Positions 8,926 through 18,393 are shown, counted from the first letter of the stretch. The stretch: DNA of 64,000 nucleotides from Irineochytrium annulatum (GCA_027600665.1 JADGJL010000005.1:62001-126000), one strand, 5' to 3'. Notes: generated from the letters alone by a model not told the origin. A program made the numbers and translations.

Positions 8926-9273
8926 AAACAAGAATAAAGGATCCATATGATAGTTAGAATTAAACCCCTCTTATTAGAAGTTCTTCGAAATTTCCGTGTT
9001 TGTATTACTTTAACCTAACCTTGGCATTCATATACTCTCCTTCACATTTCACTTAGGCACTGCCCGACAGGGTTGCCTTACCTCTATTTAAGAAAGCGAT
9101 TACATATTCCTAATAATATTGTATATTATGATGGCAACCTTGGATCTGATCAACATGATTCCTTAGCATTTGGCATAAATTCGGTGAGAAATAAGAAATC
9201 CAATGATTCACAATATCACACATATATCAGTTGTTAGGGCATACAGCTCATTATAAAAAGGAGGAATCCGAAC
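8926..9273. other. Intergenic region with cre-like site and candidate promoter of the sugar regulon
   Basis: 348 bases without an ORF. The only structured part recognised is the cre-like site at 9091-9104 overlapping a weak promoter (TTACAT at 9100-9105, 16-base spacer, TATATT at 9122-9127), about 150 bases before the response regulator gene. Confidence 0.45.
9091..9104 (+). promoter_or_regulatory. cre-like (CcpA) site
   Basis: AGAAAGCGATTACA matches the consensus TGNAANCGNWNNCW at 13 of 14 positions (first base differs). It overlaps the possible -35 region of the two-component/sugar transport cluster, so catabolite repression by CcpA is inferred. Confidence 0.5.
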
Positions 9274-11007
9274 GTGTACCGGGTACTGCTGGTGGATGAT
9301 GAAGAAGATGTGCGGGAAGGACTTGTTGTAGAGGTCGATTGGGAAGCGCTCGATCTGCGGATTGTCGGTTTGGCTGAGAATGGGCGAGAAGCTTTGGAGA
9401 TGGCGGAGCGGGTGGAGCCGGATATTGTGGTGACCGATATCAGCATGCCCTTCATGAATGGTCTGGAACTCGCGCAAAGATTGAGGAAGCGTAATCCACT
9501 TGTGAAGGTGGTCATCTTAACTGGATATGATGAATTTGATTATGCGAGGCAAGCCATCTCGTTAAGTGTGGATGAATATCTGTTGAAGCCGTTCTCGGCA
9601 GGACATCTCACCGAACTGCTCACAAGACTGCGCGCCCAGATGGCCGCTGAAGTGGCCGAGCGTGAAGATGTACAGCAGCTGCGTGAGCACTATCATACCA
9701 GCTTGCCATTACTGCAGGCAGATCTGATGGCGACCCTGCTCCATCGGCAGAAATCCTCGACATATATTCATAGTAAAGCCAAACAATGTGGTTTGGATCT
9801 GGCAGGAAAACGCTACGGGGTGTCTGTATTGACACTGCATATGGAAGGAGATGTGCAGAAGGACAAACCTGAGGAAGAATTCAACGAGCTGCCGCCGCGG
9901 CATAACCAATCAACATCTGAGGAAGCGGATCAGTCTGAGCTATTCGTTCCCGGAGGTTCATTGCGTCAATCGGAAGATGCTGAACTGAAACGCTTTGCTG
10001 CACTTAACATTGCGGCAGAAGTATGGGCGGAACACGGGGCTGGTCATGCCTTTATGCATCAGGAGACGATTGTCCTGCTCTATGTGGATCGCTTGGGCGG
10101 TACAGATGGCGCGAAGCGACAACAGAAGGCATTGGAAAATGTGATGCGCAGTATCAATCACTACTTACGTATCCCCGCTACGGTGGGATCTGGTCAGATC
10201 GTGGATACACTTGCGGAGGTGAATCAGGCCTATGAAGATGCCCTGCTCGCCTTGGATTATCGGCTTGTACCCGGAACGGATTCAATCATATATATCGCGG
10301 ATGTAGAGCGGCAGACGGCGGGCAAGCTGCGGTTCGACGAGTTAAAGCAGCAGACGCTGACACGTTGTCTTAAGGCGGGTACACAAGTGGAACTGGAGGA
10401 AGCACTGGCGATCATTTTCCGGGAAATTACAGTGGAACATGGGCGCAGTGATATTCAGCTCTATCTGATTGAAGTGTTAACAACAGTATGGAAGGCAGCG
10501 CAGGCATCCGGAGAAGAGATGGAGGACATCTTTGGAGCAGGTTTCCAATTGTATGCAGATCTGTTCCGACTGCCAGGTCTTACTGACGCACAGAAGAAGG
10601 TACGGGAGGTCTGTCTACTTGTACAACATCGCATTGCCAGTGGTCGCCAGCATGTATATAAGGATATTGTTGAGCAGGCGTTAGTCTTCACCAAAGAGCA
10701 TTATGCAGACCCGGATCTGTCCATTCAGAAAGTGTGCGGACATTTGCATATCAGCTCCGGTTATTTTTGTGGCATTTTCAAAAAAGAAGTGCAGCTTACC
10801 TTCCTGCAGTACCTGATGCAGATCCGGATGGAGGCAGCCCGTGAACTGCTTCGCTCGACAGAGCTGAAGTCGTTTGAGATTGCGGAGCAGGTTGGCTTTG
10901 CTGAACCGAACTACTTCAGTTTTTGTTTCAAAAAACATATTGGCGTCTCGCCCAAAGAGTATCGTAAACAGGCTTCCCAGGCAGCACATGAAGGTTCAAT
11001 CCGATGA
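9274..11007 (+). CDS. AraC-type response regulator (YesN family)
   Basis: 577 residues; GTG start after AAAAAGGAGGAATCC. Receiver domain at residues 1-120 with acidic pair Asp8/Asp9, phospho-acceptor Asp55 (VVTDISMP) and the conserved Lys in EYLLKPF. A ~300-residue linker follows. The C-terminal AraC double HTH (~470-570) ends with GFAEPNYFSFCFKKHIGVSPKEYR. It should activate transcription when phosphorylated by the kinase encoded immediately downstream (ATGA overlap). The context suggests that it controls mglBAC in response to a sugar. Confidence 0.95.
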   Translation: MYRVLLVDDEEDVREGLVVEVDWEALDLRIVGLAENGREALEMAERVEPDIVVTDISMPFMNGLELAQRLRKRNPLVKVVILTGYDEFDYARQAISLSVDEYLLKPFSAGHLTELLTRLRAQMAAEVAEREDVQQLREHYHTSLPLLQADLMATLLHRQKSSTYIHSKAKQCGLDLAGKRYGVSVLTLHMEGDVQKDKPEEEFNELPPRHNQSTSEEADQSELFVPGGSLRQSEDAELKRFAALNIAAEVWAEHGAGHAFMHQETIVLLYVDRLGGTDGAKRQQKALENVMRSINHYLRIPATVGSGQIVDTLAEVNQAYEDALLALDYRLVPGTDSIIYIADVERQTAGKLRFDELKQQTLTRCLKAGTQVELEEALAIIFREITVEHGRSDIQLYLIEVLTTVWKAAQASGEEMEDIFGAGFQLYADLFRLPGLTDAQKKVREVCLLVQHRIASGRQHVYKDIVEQALVFTKEHYADPDLSIQKVCGHLHISSGYFCGIFKKEVQLTFLQYLMQIRMEAARELLRSTELKSFEIAEQVGFAEPNYFSFCFKKHIGVSPKEYRKQASQAAHEGSIR

Positions 11008-12830
11008 AGTTCTGGTCCAAGTGGTTGAACTCCATGGGAATTCAATTTCGCTCCAGGCTGCGCTCGTCCAGAGTCAGCAGTATCCGTTTTATTATTACGT
11101 GGTCCTTCTCCGTCTTCATCGTTCTGGTGCTGACCATCATGGCGATGCTTCTGCATGACAAGTTCACGCAGGCTGCCGAGCGAAGTGCGGAACTGACGAC
11201 GAGACAGATTGTGGATCAGGTCAGTTATAACCTGGAGGATTACGTCCGCAGCATGTCTCATCTGTACCGTGCCATTGAGGAACATATGCTGCGTGATGGG
11301 ACATGGGAAGGGGAGTTGGTGGACAAACAGCTCGACACATTGCTCAGCAGTCGTGAAGATATCATCTCGATTACCCTGCTCGATTCCACGGGTCAATTGC
11401 TCAAGAACCGACCTACAGCTGAATTAAAACCGAGTGCCCATGTGACACAGCAAGGGTGGTTTCAGTCTGCGCTTCGTGTGCCGGATCACCTGAGTTTCTC
11501 GTTACCTCATATTCAGAATATGTACACAGGCCCATATAAATGGGTCGTTTCCATGAGCAAAGGCATAACGATACGGCAAAATGGTCAGGATCGGCAGGTT
11601 ATCCTGCTGGTCGATATCAATTTCAAACAGATGGATGAATTGAGCCGCCGGGTCAGTCTGGGGCAACGGGGATACGTCTACATCATTGATGAGAGTGCGG
11701 GCAATATTGTGTACCATCCGCAGCAGCAATTGATGTATATGGGACTCAAAAGTGAGAATATCGAACAGGCTTTGGTGGCTTCCGGCAGTTACGAAGATGA
11801 GGCAGATGGACAGAAAAGGCTGAATACCGTGAAGTCCGTTGCCAATATTGGATGGAAAATTGTCGGTGTGGCCTATTTGGATGAAATTATGACAACACGT
11901 CAGGAAGTGAACGGATATCTCATTCGTGTACTGGTCGTTGTGCTCGTGCTGGTCATTCTCGTATCGCTGTTTCTTTCCTCCAGTCTGACTCGTCCGATCC
12001 GGCGAATGGAGCGCAAGATGAAGGCTGTGGAGCGCGGGGATTTCAACGTGGAGTTGCCTATCGAAGGACCGCTTGAGGTGGAACGTTTATCGCGTCGCTT
12101 CAACCTGATGGTCAATAAAATCCGAACCCTGATGGATGAGATCATTCATGAACAGGAGCAGAAGCGTCGTCTGGAGCTGGAAGCCTTGCAGGCCCAAATA
12201 AATCCGCATTTTTTGTATAATACGCTGAATTCCGTGGTGCGCATGGTCGGCATGAGCCGCAATGAGGAAGTGATCACGATGATCACGTCTCTTTCGCGCC
12301 TATTCCGCATCAGTCTCAGTCAAGGTAAAACGATTATCACGGTCAGGGAAGAGCTGGAGCATGCGCAGCATTATTTGACGATTCAACAGATGAGATTCAA
12401 GCGAAAATTCAACTTTAACATTCAGGCAGATGAGACGCTCCTGGAATGCCTGACCTTAAAGCTGGTGCTTCAACCCCTGATTGAGAACGCCATTGTTCAT
12501 GGCATCGAGTACCACATGGACGAAGGAAGTATTGAGGTCGATGTTTATTGTGAGGACAACAAGCTGGTGTTTCGCATTACAGATAATGGGGTCGGCATGA
12601 CGGAAGAACAGATGTCGGGATTGTTAAGTGGCCGTCCGGTTGTCAAAAGCGGTGCAGGATCAGGTGTCGCGGTACGCAATGTACATGACCGAATCCGGCT
12701 CTATTACGGGGAGGGTTATGGTCTTGAATTTGCAAGTGAGCTGGAAGAAGGCACCACGGTCTGGATTCGAATTCCCATTCAATCGCAGCAGAAGGAGGTC
12801 GAGCCTGATGACGGAGAAACAAGTGAATAG
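11004..12830 (+). CDS. Sensor histidine kinase (YesM family)
   Basis: 608 residues, overlapping the response regulator stop by four bases (ATGA). TM1 at residues ~31-50, an extracellular Cache-type sensor (~55-300), TM2 (~303-325), HAMP, then a His_kinase domain with phospho-acceptor His402 in QINPHFLYNTLNS and a HATPase domain with N box (IENAIVHG) and G box (DNGVGM). It autophosphorylates and passes phosphate to the YesN-type regulator. The next gene encodes an extracytoplasmic sugar-binding lipoprotein, which could present the ligand to the sensor domain. Confidence 0.95.
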   Translation: MKFWSKWLNSMGIQFRSRLRSSRVSSIRFIITWSFSVFIVLVLTIMAMLLHDKFTQAAERSAELTTRQIVDQVSYNLEDYVRSMSHLYRAIEEHMLRDGTWEGELVDKQLDTLLSSREDIISITLLDSTGQLLKNRPTAELKPSAHVTQQGWFQSALRVPDHLSFSLPHIQNMYTGPYKWVVSMSKGITIRQNGQDRQVILLVDINFKQMDELSRRVSLGQRGYVYIIDESAGNIVYHPQQQLMYMGLKSENIEQALVASGSYEDEADGQKRLNTVKSVANIGWKIVGVAYLDEIMTTRQEVNGYLIRVLVVVLVLVILVSLFLSSSLTRPIRRMERKMKAVERGDFNVELPIEGPLEVERLSRRFNLMVNKIRTLMDEIIHEQEQKRRLELEALQAQINPHFLYNTLNSVVRMVGMSRNEEVITMITSLSRLFRISLSQGKTIITVREELEHAQHYLTIQQMRFKRKFNFNIQADETLLECLTLKLVLQPLIENAIVHGIEYHMDEGSIEVDVYCEDNKLVFRITDNGVGMTEEQMSGLLSGRPVVKSGAGSGVAVRNVHDRIRLYYGEGYGLEFASELEEGTTVWIRIPIQSQQKEVEPDDGETSE

Positions 12831-13980
12831 GAACGATGCCCGTAGAGTTAAAGGATTGAATATTTGTACGTATTGGAAAAAGGTTGCTGCGAGCATCCTG
12901 GGATTTCGGAAACGTCGGTTGTTAACTGGGACAGTTGCAAGCTTCTGTCTGCTTATAAGCAGTGCCTGTGGCCTCTCGAGTCCAGATGCTGCGGCAGTAC
13001 CATCACGTATTGCGCTGATTACACCAGCAGGCACTGGCGAACTTGCGGAAGCCATCCGGCTTGGTGCCGAAGCGGCTGCCAAAGAGAGTGGGGTGGAACT
13101 GATTACCGTGGAAGCATACCCTTCAGAGGGTCATGTGTACACACCTGCCCTTCTGGACGCTGATCGAAGTCAGATGAAGGTCAAACAGGCAAATCCGAAC
13201 AGCCAAACGTTGTCTCGCAGTGTGCGAGAGCAGGCTCAGGTGGAAGCAGCCGCATTGGCTCTGAAGCAGGGGGCATCAGCTCTATTGGTTGATCCCCTGA
13301 GTGAGAAGGCACTTAGCAATATTATTCAGGAGGCACAGACATCGAATTCCGATGGAACCTTCGTTCCTGTCATTGTGCTTAACGATGAATTTCCCGTGAA
13401 AGGTGTAACCAGTATCATCTCCATGGATAATGTCGAGGCAGGGAGACAGGCCGGCCAGGCCATGGCAGAGCTGCTGAAAGGGCGAGGGCATGTAGCTTTA
13501 TTGGGTCCAGACCCCGTTAATTCCGGTCTGATTCAGAGAGAGCAGGGGGTAATCGAAGTCCTGGTACAGTATCCTGATATTCAAGTGGAACCCAAATCGA
13601 TATGTAATACACGGGATGGATGTTGGCAGACTGCGAAGCAATTGCTGGACCAGCAGGATGTGGATGGCTTTATCACTCTTCAGGAACCGGCTTCACTGGG
13701 AGCAGCTGATGAACTGAATCGACGCAACTCTGCAGACAAGATAAGAATTGTTGGATTCGGCAGTGAACAACAGCAACTGGAGCAATTGCAAGAAGGGGTC
13801 TTTGATCATCTTATCGTCCAGAATGGATATAGCGCAGGTTATCTGGGATTGAATCAAGCCGTTGCACGGCTGAACAATCAACAGGTGCAATCGAGAGTTC
13901 TACTTGAGACGAAGCTGGTTAGTACAGACAATATGTTCTGGATGGATAACCAGAAGCTGTTGTTTCCTTTTGTACAATGA
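12808..13980 (+). CDS. Periplasmic-binding-protein-like sugar-sensing lipoprotein
   Basis: 390 residues from ATG at 12808, which has AAGGAGG at 12792-12798; a longer frame back to 12628 lies inside the kinase and has no RBS. A hydrophobic segment ends in the lipobox SSAC at about residue 54. The rest is a type I sugar-binding fold (ALITPAGTGELAEAIRLGAEAA, LLVDPL, VIVLNDEFP, GHVALLGPD). It overlaps the kinase gene by 23 bases, so it is translationally coupled to the sensor rather than to a transporter. It is therefore more likely a signalling component (third member of a three-component system) than a transport protein, though it may do both. Confidence 0.85.
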   Translation: MTEKQVNRNDARRVKGLNICTYWKKVAASILGFRKRRLLTGTVASFCLLISSACGLSSPDAAAVPSRIALITPAGTGELAEAIRLGAEAAAKESGVELITVEAYPSEGHVYTPALLDADRSQMKVKQANPNSQTLSRSVREQAQVEAAALALKQGASALLVDPLSEKALSNIIQEAQTSNSDGTFVPVIVLNDEFPVKGVTSIISMDNVEAGRQAGQAMAELLKGRGHVALLGPDPVNSGLIQREQGVIEVLVQYPDIQVEPKSICNTRDGCWQTAKQLLDQQDVDGFITLQEPASLGAADELNRRNSADKIRIVGFGSEQQQLEQLQEGVFDHLIVQNGYSAGYLGLNQAVARLNNQQVQSRVLLETKLVSTDNMFWMDNQKLLFPFVQ

Positions 13981-14079
13981 ACGGATGCTGGAACGAATGG
14001 TGAATGAGAAAAATTAAGCTGTTTTTTAACTTGAGGAAGATTTCGATAGAACAGGTGAAGATATTGTATTCGAATTTAA

Positions 14080-14093
14080 TGTAAACCCTTTCA
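14080..14093 (+). promoter_or_regulatory. cre-like site upstream of mglB
   Basis: TGTAAACCCTTTCA matches TGNAANCGNWNNCW except for C in place of G at position 8. It lies ~50 bases before the mglB start, where CcpA repression of sugar uptake would be expected. Confidence 0.4.
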
Positions 14094-14143
14094 TAATAAA
14101 GACATCGGTTAAGCCGAATGAACTTGGGGGAGGTCATTAGGAT

Positions 14144-15205
14144 ATGAAGAAAACATGGATGACACTGTTGATTACAGCATGTATGGTTGTGGCGGCGGGT
14201 TGCAGTAGCGGTGGAGACAGCGCAGGTGGAAGTACAGGAACAGATACAGGAGGCCAAACAGCAGCCGGGACGGAAACGCCCAAGATTGGTGTCGCCATCT
14301 ACAAATTCGATGATACATTCATGACGGGGGTACGTAATGCGATGACCGCAGCAGCGGAAGGTGTTGCGACTCTGGATATTGTGGATAGCCAGAATGCACA
14401 GCCAACCCAGAACGAGAAGGTCGATCTGTTTGTGTCCAAGAAATACAATGCCATGGCCGTGAATCCGGTGGACCGGACGGCAGCGGGTGTCATTATTGAC
14501 AAGGCTAAGGCAGCGAACATTCCAGTGGTTTTCCTTAACCGCGAGCCCGTGGCTGAAGATATGAACAAGTGGGATAAAGTGTACTACGTAGGAGCAAAAG
14601 CGGAGGAGTCCGGTACGATCTCTGGACAGCTGATTGTGGACTACTGGAAGGCACATCCGGAAGCCGACAAAAACGGCGATGGCAAACTGCAATACGTCAT
14701 GCTGAAAGGGGAACCGGGTCACCAGGATGCAGAGCTTCGGACCAAATATTCGGTTCAGGCCATCCAGGATGCCGGTATCGAAGTGGAAGCATTGGCGGAA
14801 GACACGGCGATGTGGGACCGTGTGAAGGGTCAGGAGAAAATGCAAGCGTTCCTGGCATCCCACGGCGACAAGATTGAAGCCGTTCTTGCGAACAATGATG
14901 ACATGGCCTTGGGTGCCATTGAGGCATTGAAAGCAGCCGGATACTTCAAGGATGGCAAATCGATGCCGGTTGTAGGTGTGGATGCAACAGCTCCAGCCAT
15001 TCAGGCTCTACAGGATGGAACGATGCTGGGCACGGTGCTCAATGATGCCAAGAATCAGGGGGCAGCCACGGTGGCACTGGCTTCCGTACTAGCCAAAGGT
15101 GAAACACCAACGAAGGAAAATACCAAATACGATATTACCGATGGTAAATACGTCTGGATTGCATACAAAAAGATTACCAAAGACAACATTGCCGACGCCC
15201 AATAA
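14144..15205 (+). CDS. mglB: Galactose/glucose-type ABC transporter substrate-binding lipoprotein
   Basis: 353 residues; ATG after GGGGGAGG. Lipobox VAAGCSS with Cys at residue ~20. The mature protein is MglB-like: PKIGVAIYKFDDTFM, FLNREP, and the Ca-site-like loop DKNGDGKLQYV followed by LKGEPGHQDAELR, then VLANNDDMALGAIEALK and PVVGVDAT. It binds galactose or a related hexose outside the cell and delivers it to MglAC. A terminator between mglB and mglA probably leaves the binding protein in excess over the transporter. Confidence 0.92.
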   Translation: MKKTWMTLLITACMVVAAGCSSGGDSAGGSTGTDTGGQTAAGTETPKIGVAIYKFDDTFMTGVRNAMTAAAEGVATLDIVDSQNAQPTQNEKVDLFVSKKYNAMAVNPVDRTAAGVIIDKAKAANIPVVFLNREPVAEDMNKWDKVYYVGAKAEESGTISGQLIVDYWKAHPEADKNGDGKLQYVMLKGEPGHQDAELRTKYSVQAIQDAGIEVEALAEDTAMWDRVKGQEKMQAFLASHGDKIEAVLANNDDMALGAIEALKAAGYFKDGKSMPVVGVDATAPAIQALQDGTMLGTVLNDAKNQGAATVALASVLAKGETPTKENTKYDITDGKYVWIAYKKITKDNIADAQ

Positions 15206-15217
15206 CAGCACGAGACA

Positions 15218-15251
15218 GGGACGTCCGACATTCGGGTAACGTCCCTTTTTT
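15218..15251 (+). terminator. Intercistronic terminator between mglB and mglA
   Basis: GGGACGT at 15218-15224 pairs with ACGTCCC at 15239-15245, followed by six T. As mglA follows in the same direction after 29 bases and has no promoter of its own in sight, this is probably a partial terminator. Confidence 0.8.
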
Positions 15252-15279
15252 GCTGGTCATATGGAAGGGAGGAACCAAG

Positions 15280-16785
15280 ATGGAGTCACCTTACCTGCTG
15301 GAGATGAATGGAGTCTCGAAAGCATTTCCTGGTGTGCAGGCACTAAGTCAGGTCACATTGAAAGTGAAGCCGGGAACGGTTCACGCCTTGATGGGAGAGA
15401 ATGGAGCGGGCAAATCCACACTAATGAAATGTCTGTTCGGGATGTATCATCCGGATGAAGGAACGATACGCATCGAAGGAAATGATGTGGATATTTCGAA
15501 TTCCAAGGCGGCACTTCAGCAAGGCATATCCATGATTCACCAGGAGCTGAATCCGGTCCCGCATCGCCCGGTGATGGAGAATATCTGGCTGGGGCGTTTT
15601 CCGATGAAGGGAATACTGGTGGATGAGAAACGGATGTATTCCGATACACTGGCTCTGTTTAAGGACCTGAATCTGGATATTGATCCGAAGGCTCAAGCGG
15701 GAACATTGTCTGTCTCCAAGATACAATCGATGGAAATCGCCAAGGCGGTCTCATTCAATTCCAAAGTTATTGTCATGGATGAACCCACCTCTTCCCTGAC
15801 AGGCAAGGAAGTGGAGCAACTCTTCGCCATTATTAATGAACTACGCAGTCGGGGGGTGTCCATTATCTACATTTCCCACAAGATGGAGGAGATCCTGACG
15901 ATCTCGGATGAAGTGACAATCATGCGTGATGGCTTCGTTGTCGGGACTTGGGATGCTGCGGATTTAACGACAGATCTGATTATTACACGCATGGTGGGTC
16001 GTGATCTGGATGAACGTTTCCCGGAACGCACCAACGTACCTGGTGAAGTGATATTAAAGGCCGAGGGTCTGACATCCAACCAGTCCAAATCGTTTTGTGA
16101 TGTATCCTTTGAGCTGCGAAAAGGTGAAGTGCTCGGTATTGGCGGCTTGGTTGGAGCACAGCGGACAGAACTGATGGAATCCTTGTTCGGACTGCGCGGA
16201 CTCGCTTCAGGTACGATTTCGATTCATGGGCGCAAGGTGAAGATTAATTCCCCTGCAGCAGCGAAGCGTCATAATATCGCGTTGCTCACGGAAGAACGAA
16301 GGGTTACAGGAATATTCCCAGTATTGTCGGTGTATGAGAATACGATCATTGCCAGTCTGGGGCGCTACCGCAATCGCTTGGGCTTGCTGGATGAGAAAAA
16401 GGGACGGGAAGAAGCACGGGAACAGACGCAGAAGTTCAGAACCAAAACGCCTTCAGTTAACACGCTGATTCGAAACCTTTCGGGCGGTAATCAACAGAAA
16501 GTTCTGCTGGCCCGCTGGTTGCTGACCGATCCGGAGATTCTGTTGCTGGATGAACCGACACGTGGAATCGATGTAGGGGCCAAGTTCGAGATTTACACCA
16601 TAATTACGGAACTGGCTCGTCAGGGCAAAAGCATTATTATGATTAGTTCGGAGATGCCTGAACTGCTTGGTATGTCGGATCGCATTATGGTGATGAGTGA
16701 AGGGCGTCTAACCGGAATCGTGGACGGAGCCGAGGCAACAGAGCAGGATATTATGAGGCTGGCCGCTCAGCAGCGGATGGCTTAG
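15280..16785 (+). CDS. mglA: Galactose/sugar ABC transporter ATP-binding protein (two ATPase domains)
   Basis: 501 residues from ATG at 15280, preceded by AAGGGAGGAA; the frame is open a further 30 bases upstream, but that part is the terminator. The N-terminal ATPase has Walker A GENGAGKST and Walker B VIVMDEP. The C-terminal ATPase has a degenerate Walker A (GGLVGAQRTEL), signature LSGGNQQKV and Walker B ILLLDEPTRGID. This tandem layout, with one degenerate site, is that of MglA/RbsA/AraG. It energises uptake with MglC. Confidence 0.95.
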   Translation: MESPYLLEMNGVSKAFPGVQALSQVTLKVKPGTVHALMGENGAGKSTLMKCLFGMYHPDEGTIRIEGNDVDISNSKAALQQGISMIHQELNPVPHRPVMENIWLGRFPMKGILVDEKRMYSDTLALFKDLNLDIDPKAQAGTLSVSKIQSMEIAKAVSFNSKVIVMDEPTSSLTGKEVEQLFAIINELRSRGVSIIYISHKMEEILTISDEVTIMRDGFVVGTWDAADLTTDLIITRMVGRDLDERFPERTNVPGEVILKAEGLTSNQSKSFCDVSFELRKGEVLGIGGLVGAQRTELMESLFGLRGLASGTISIHGRKVKINSPAAAKRHNIALLTEERRVTGIFPVLSVYENTIIASLGRYRNRLGLLDEKKGREEAREQTQKFRTKTPSVNTLIRNLSGGNQQKVLLARWLLTDPEILLLDEPTRGIDVGAKFEIYTIITELARQGKSIIMISSEMPELLGMSDRIMVMSEGRLTGIVDGAEATEQDIMRLAAQQRMA

Positions 16786-16800
16786 TCAGGAGGGAAACAG

Positions 16801-17820
16801 ATGAACACACAGATGATCAATCAAGTGAAAAATTATGTAACACAACGCGCCATCTTTATCGTATTGATTCTGCTCATCATTGGTATAGCTATTGCCGATC
16901 CAAATTTCCTTGCCTTCTCTACACTGCGGGACATCTTACAGCAATCCTCCACACGGGCCATTATTGCACTCGGTGCAGCCTTTATCCTCGTCACGGGTGG
17001 GGTCGATCTGTCCGCGGGAAGGGTGGTTGGTCTGACGGCTGTTGTATCGGCATCGATGCTGCAAATTGATGAGTATGCGAACCGCTTCTTCCCCGATCTG
17101 CCCCATTTGCCGGTGTTGTTGCCGATTCTGGTTGGAATCACCGCAGGTCTATTCGTGGGTTTGGTCAATGGACTGATTGTCGCCAAATTACATGTACCCC
17201 CTTTTATCGCAACGCTGGGTACAATGGTTGCCGTGTATGGACTGAACTCCATCTATTTTGATACGGAACCCAACCAGTCACAGCCGATCGGAGGATTAAG
17301 ACCTGATTTTACCGTCATTGGCTCTGGATACATTGATCTGGGCGGGGGTTATTCCATCCCGTATATTGTCCTTATCGCTATTGCGGTGGCTTTAATTTGC
17401 TGGGTGATCTTTAACAAAACACGTCTCGGCAAAAATATGTATGCCATCGGCGGTAACATTCAGGCAGCGCATGTATCCGGAATTCATGTGGCCCGCAACC
17501 TGGTTGCCCTGTATGCCATTGCGGGTGCGTTATATGGCCTGGGTGGTGTGCTTGAGGCAGCCCGAACGGGTGGAGCAACAAACAATTACGGTAATATGTA
17601 TGAGCTGGATGCGATTGCCGCATGTGTGGTAGGTGGCGTATCAACGGCGGGTGGTATTGGAACGGTACCTGGAGTTATGGCGGGTGTGCTGATCTTCGGG
17701 GTCATTAACTATGGTCTGACGTTTATCGGTGTGAGTCCGTACTGGCAATTGATTATCAAAGGATTAATCATTGTTGCTGCGGTGGCTTTTGACATCCGTA
17801 AGTATATGGCGAAGAAATAA
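16801..17820 (+). CDS. mglC: Galactose/sugar ABC transporter permease
   Basis: 339 residues; ATG after AGGAGGGAAACAG, 15 bases after mglA. Very hydrophobic, ~8-10 membrane segments, with BPD_transp_2 family motifs (ALGAAFILVTGGVDLSAGRVVGL is the characteristic early block; KTRLGKNMYAIGGN and ELDAIAACVVGG follow). It forms the membrane channel of the MglBAC importer. Its stop codon lies at the edge of an interspersed repeat (copy B), so the insertion may have supplied or trimmed the 3' end. Confidence 0.95.
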   Translation: MNTQMINQVKNYVTQRAIFIVLILLIIGIAIADPNFLAFSTLRDILQQSSTRAIIALGAAFILVTGGVDLSAGRVVGLTAVVSASMLQIDEYANRFFPDLPHLPVLLPILVGITAGLFVGLVNGLIVAKLHVPPFIATLGTMVAVYGLNSIYFDTEPNQSQPIGGLRPDFTVIGSGYIDLGGGYSIPYIVLIAIAVALICWVIFNKTRLGKNMYAIGGNIQAAHVSGIHVARNLVALYAIAGALYGLGGVLEAARTGGATNNYGNMYELDAIAACVVGGVSTAGGIGTVPGVMAGVLIFGVINYGLTFIGVSPYWQLIIKGLIIVAAVAFDIRKYMAKK

Positions 17821-18006
17821 GATTAACGTGAAAAGGTTACACCAGTCACTCCGATGACAGAACAACCTTCTGATCGCTGTTATCCCCAGATTTTTTGATT
17901 CCCTTCTAAAGAAGTGAAAATCCGGGGATAAAGGCGCACGCTCCGCTTCTTCAGGTTATTTCTGTCCTCTACGTTATCGTGTAAACAATTTGTTCATCTT
18001 ATATGG
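17812..18006 (-). repeat. Interspersed inverted-repeat element, copy B (reverse orientation)
   Basis: Read on the minus strand, the segment matches copy C closely: the ACAGCGATCAGAAGGTTGTTC block, GGGGATAA, and GAAGCGGAGCGTGCGCC are all present. The outer end ATAAGATGAAC (about 18003-17993 on the minus strand) is diverged, and the other end overlaps the mglC stop codon. Best-conserved part 17847-17975. Confidence 0.85.
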
Positions 18007-18017
18007 TAAAGCAGCAA

Positions 18018-18054
18018 AAAAGCCAGCTCTCGGGATATAGAGAGCTGGCTTTAA
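18018..18054 (-). terminator. Rho-independent terminator (leftward)
   Basis: AAGCCAGCTCTC / GAGAGCTGGCTT stem; on the minus strand it is followed by a run of T. It ends the leftward small membrane protein gene and may also stop mglC read-through. Confidence 0.8.
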
Positions 18055-18057
18055 GCG

Positions 18058-18393
18058 TTATGCATTTACAAACCAATCTACGACAGTAATTATAGGACCA
18101 ATAATACAAAATACCAGCATAAATGCGGCCACATTACGGGCAACACTTGTGCCATAATGCGCACGATATTTTTTGGCGATCAGGAAGGCTGGAATCCAGA
18201 AGAGGGCTGCTACTACAAATGGAATGTGAAGTCCTTGAGTTCCATTGCTATAAATAGGTATGTTTATTAAGTTGAAAAGGTAATGACTGATCATAAAATT
18301 GGCTTTGCCCCATGGAAAGTTAAAGGCAAGACCCATCGTCAGTACGAGCAGAGAAAGCGTCCCGAAGCCCAGTGGTTTGCGTTGTATAGTCAT
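18058..18393 (-). CDS. Small membrane protein of unknown function
   Basis: 111 residues, ATG preceded by ATGGAGGATGTCAT on the minus strand. Three predicted membrane segments (residues ~10-30, ~53-75, ~85-108) separated by short polar loops; a basic stretch KKYRAHYGTSVARN lies before the third. No family is recognised. It has its own terminator and is divergent from a sensor kinase gene. A function cannot be assigned; its length, RBS and terminator support a real gene. Confidence 0.7.
   Translation of the reverse strand: MTIQRKPLGFGTLSLLVLTMGLAFNFPWGKANFMISHYLFNLINIPIYSNGTQGLHIPFVVAALFWIPAFLIAKKYRAHYGTSVARNVAAFMLVFCIIGPIITVVDWFVNA

Noticed and set aside
12628..12807. Longer N terminus of the sugar-binding lipoprotein
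   Set aside because: This part lies inside the kinase gene, has no RBS and would put the signal peptide deep inside the protein. ATG at 12808 has a perfect AAGGAGG.
13919..14863. 314-codon open frame on the minus strand opposite mglB
   Set aside because: It lies opposite a well-recognised MglB protein, is rich in Cys, His and Ile in an order resembling no family, and has no RBS. It is an antisense shadow of mglB.
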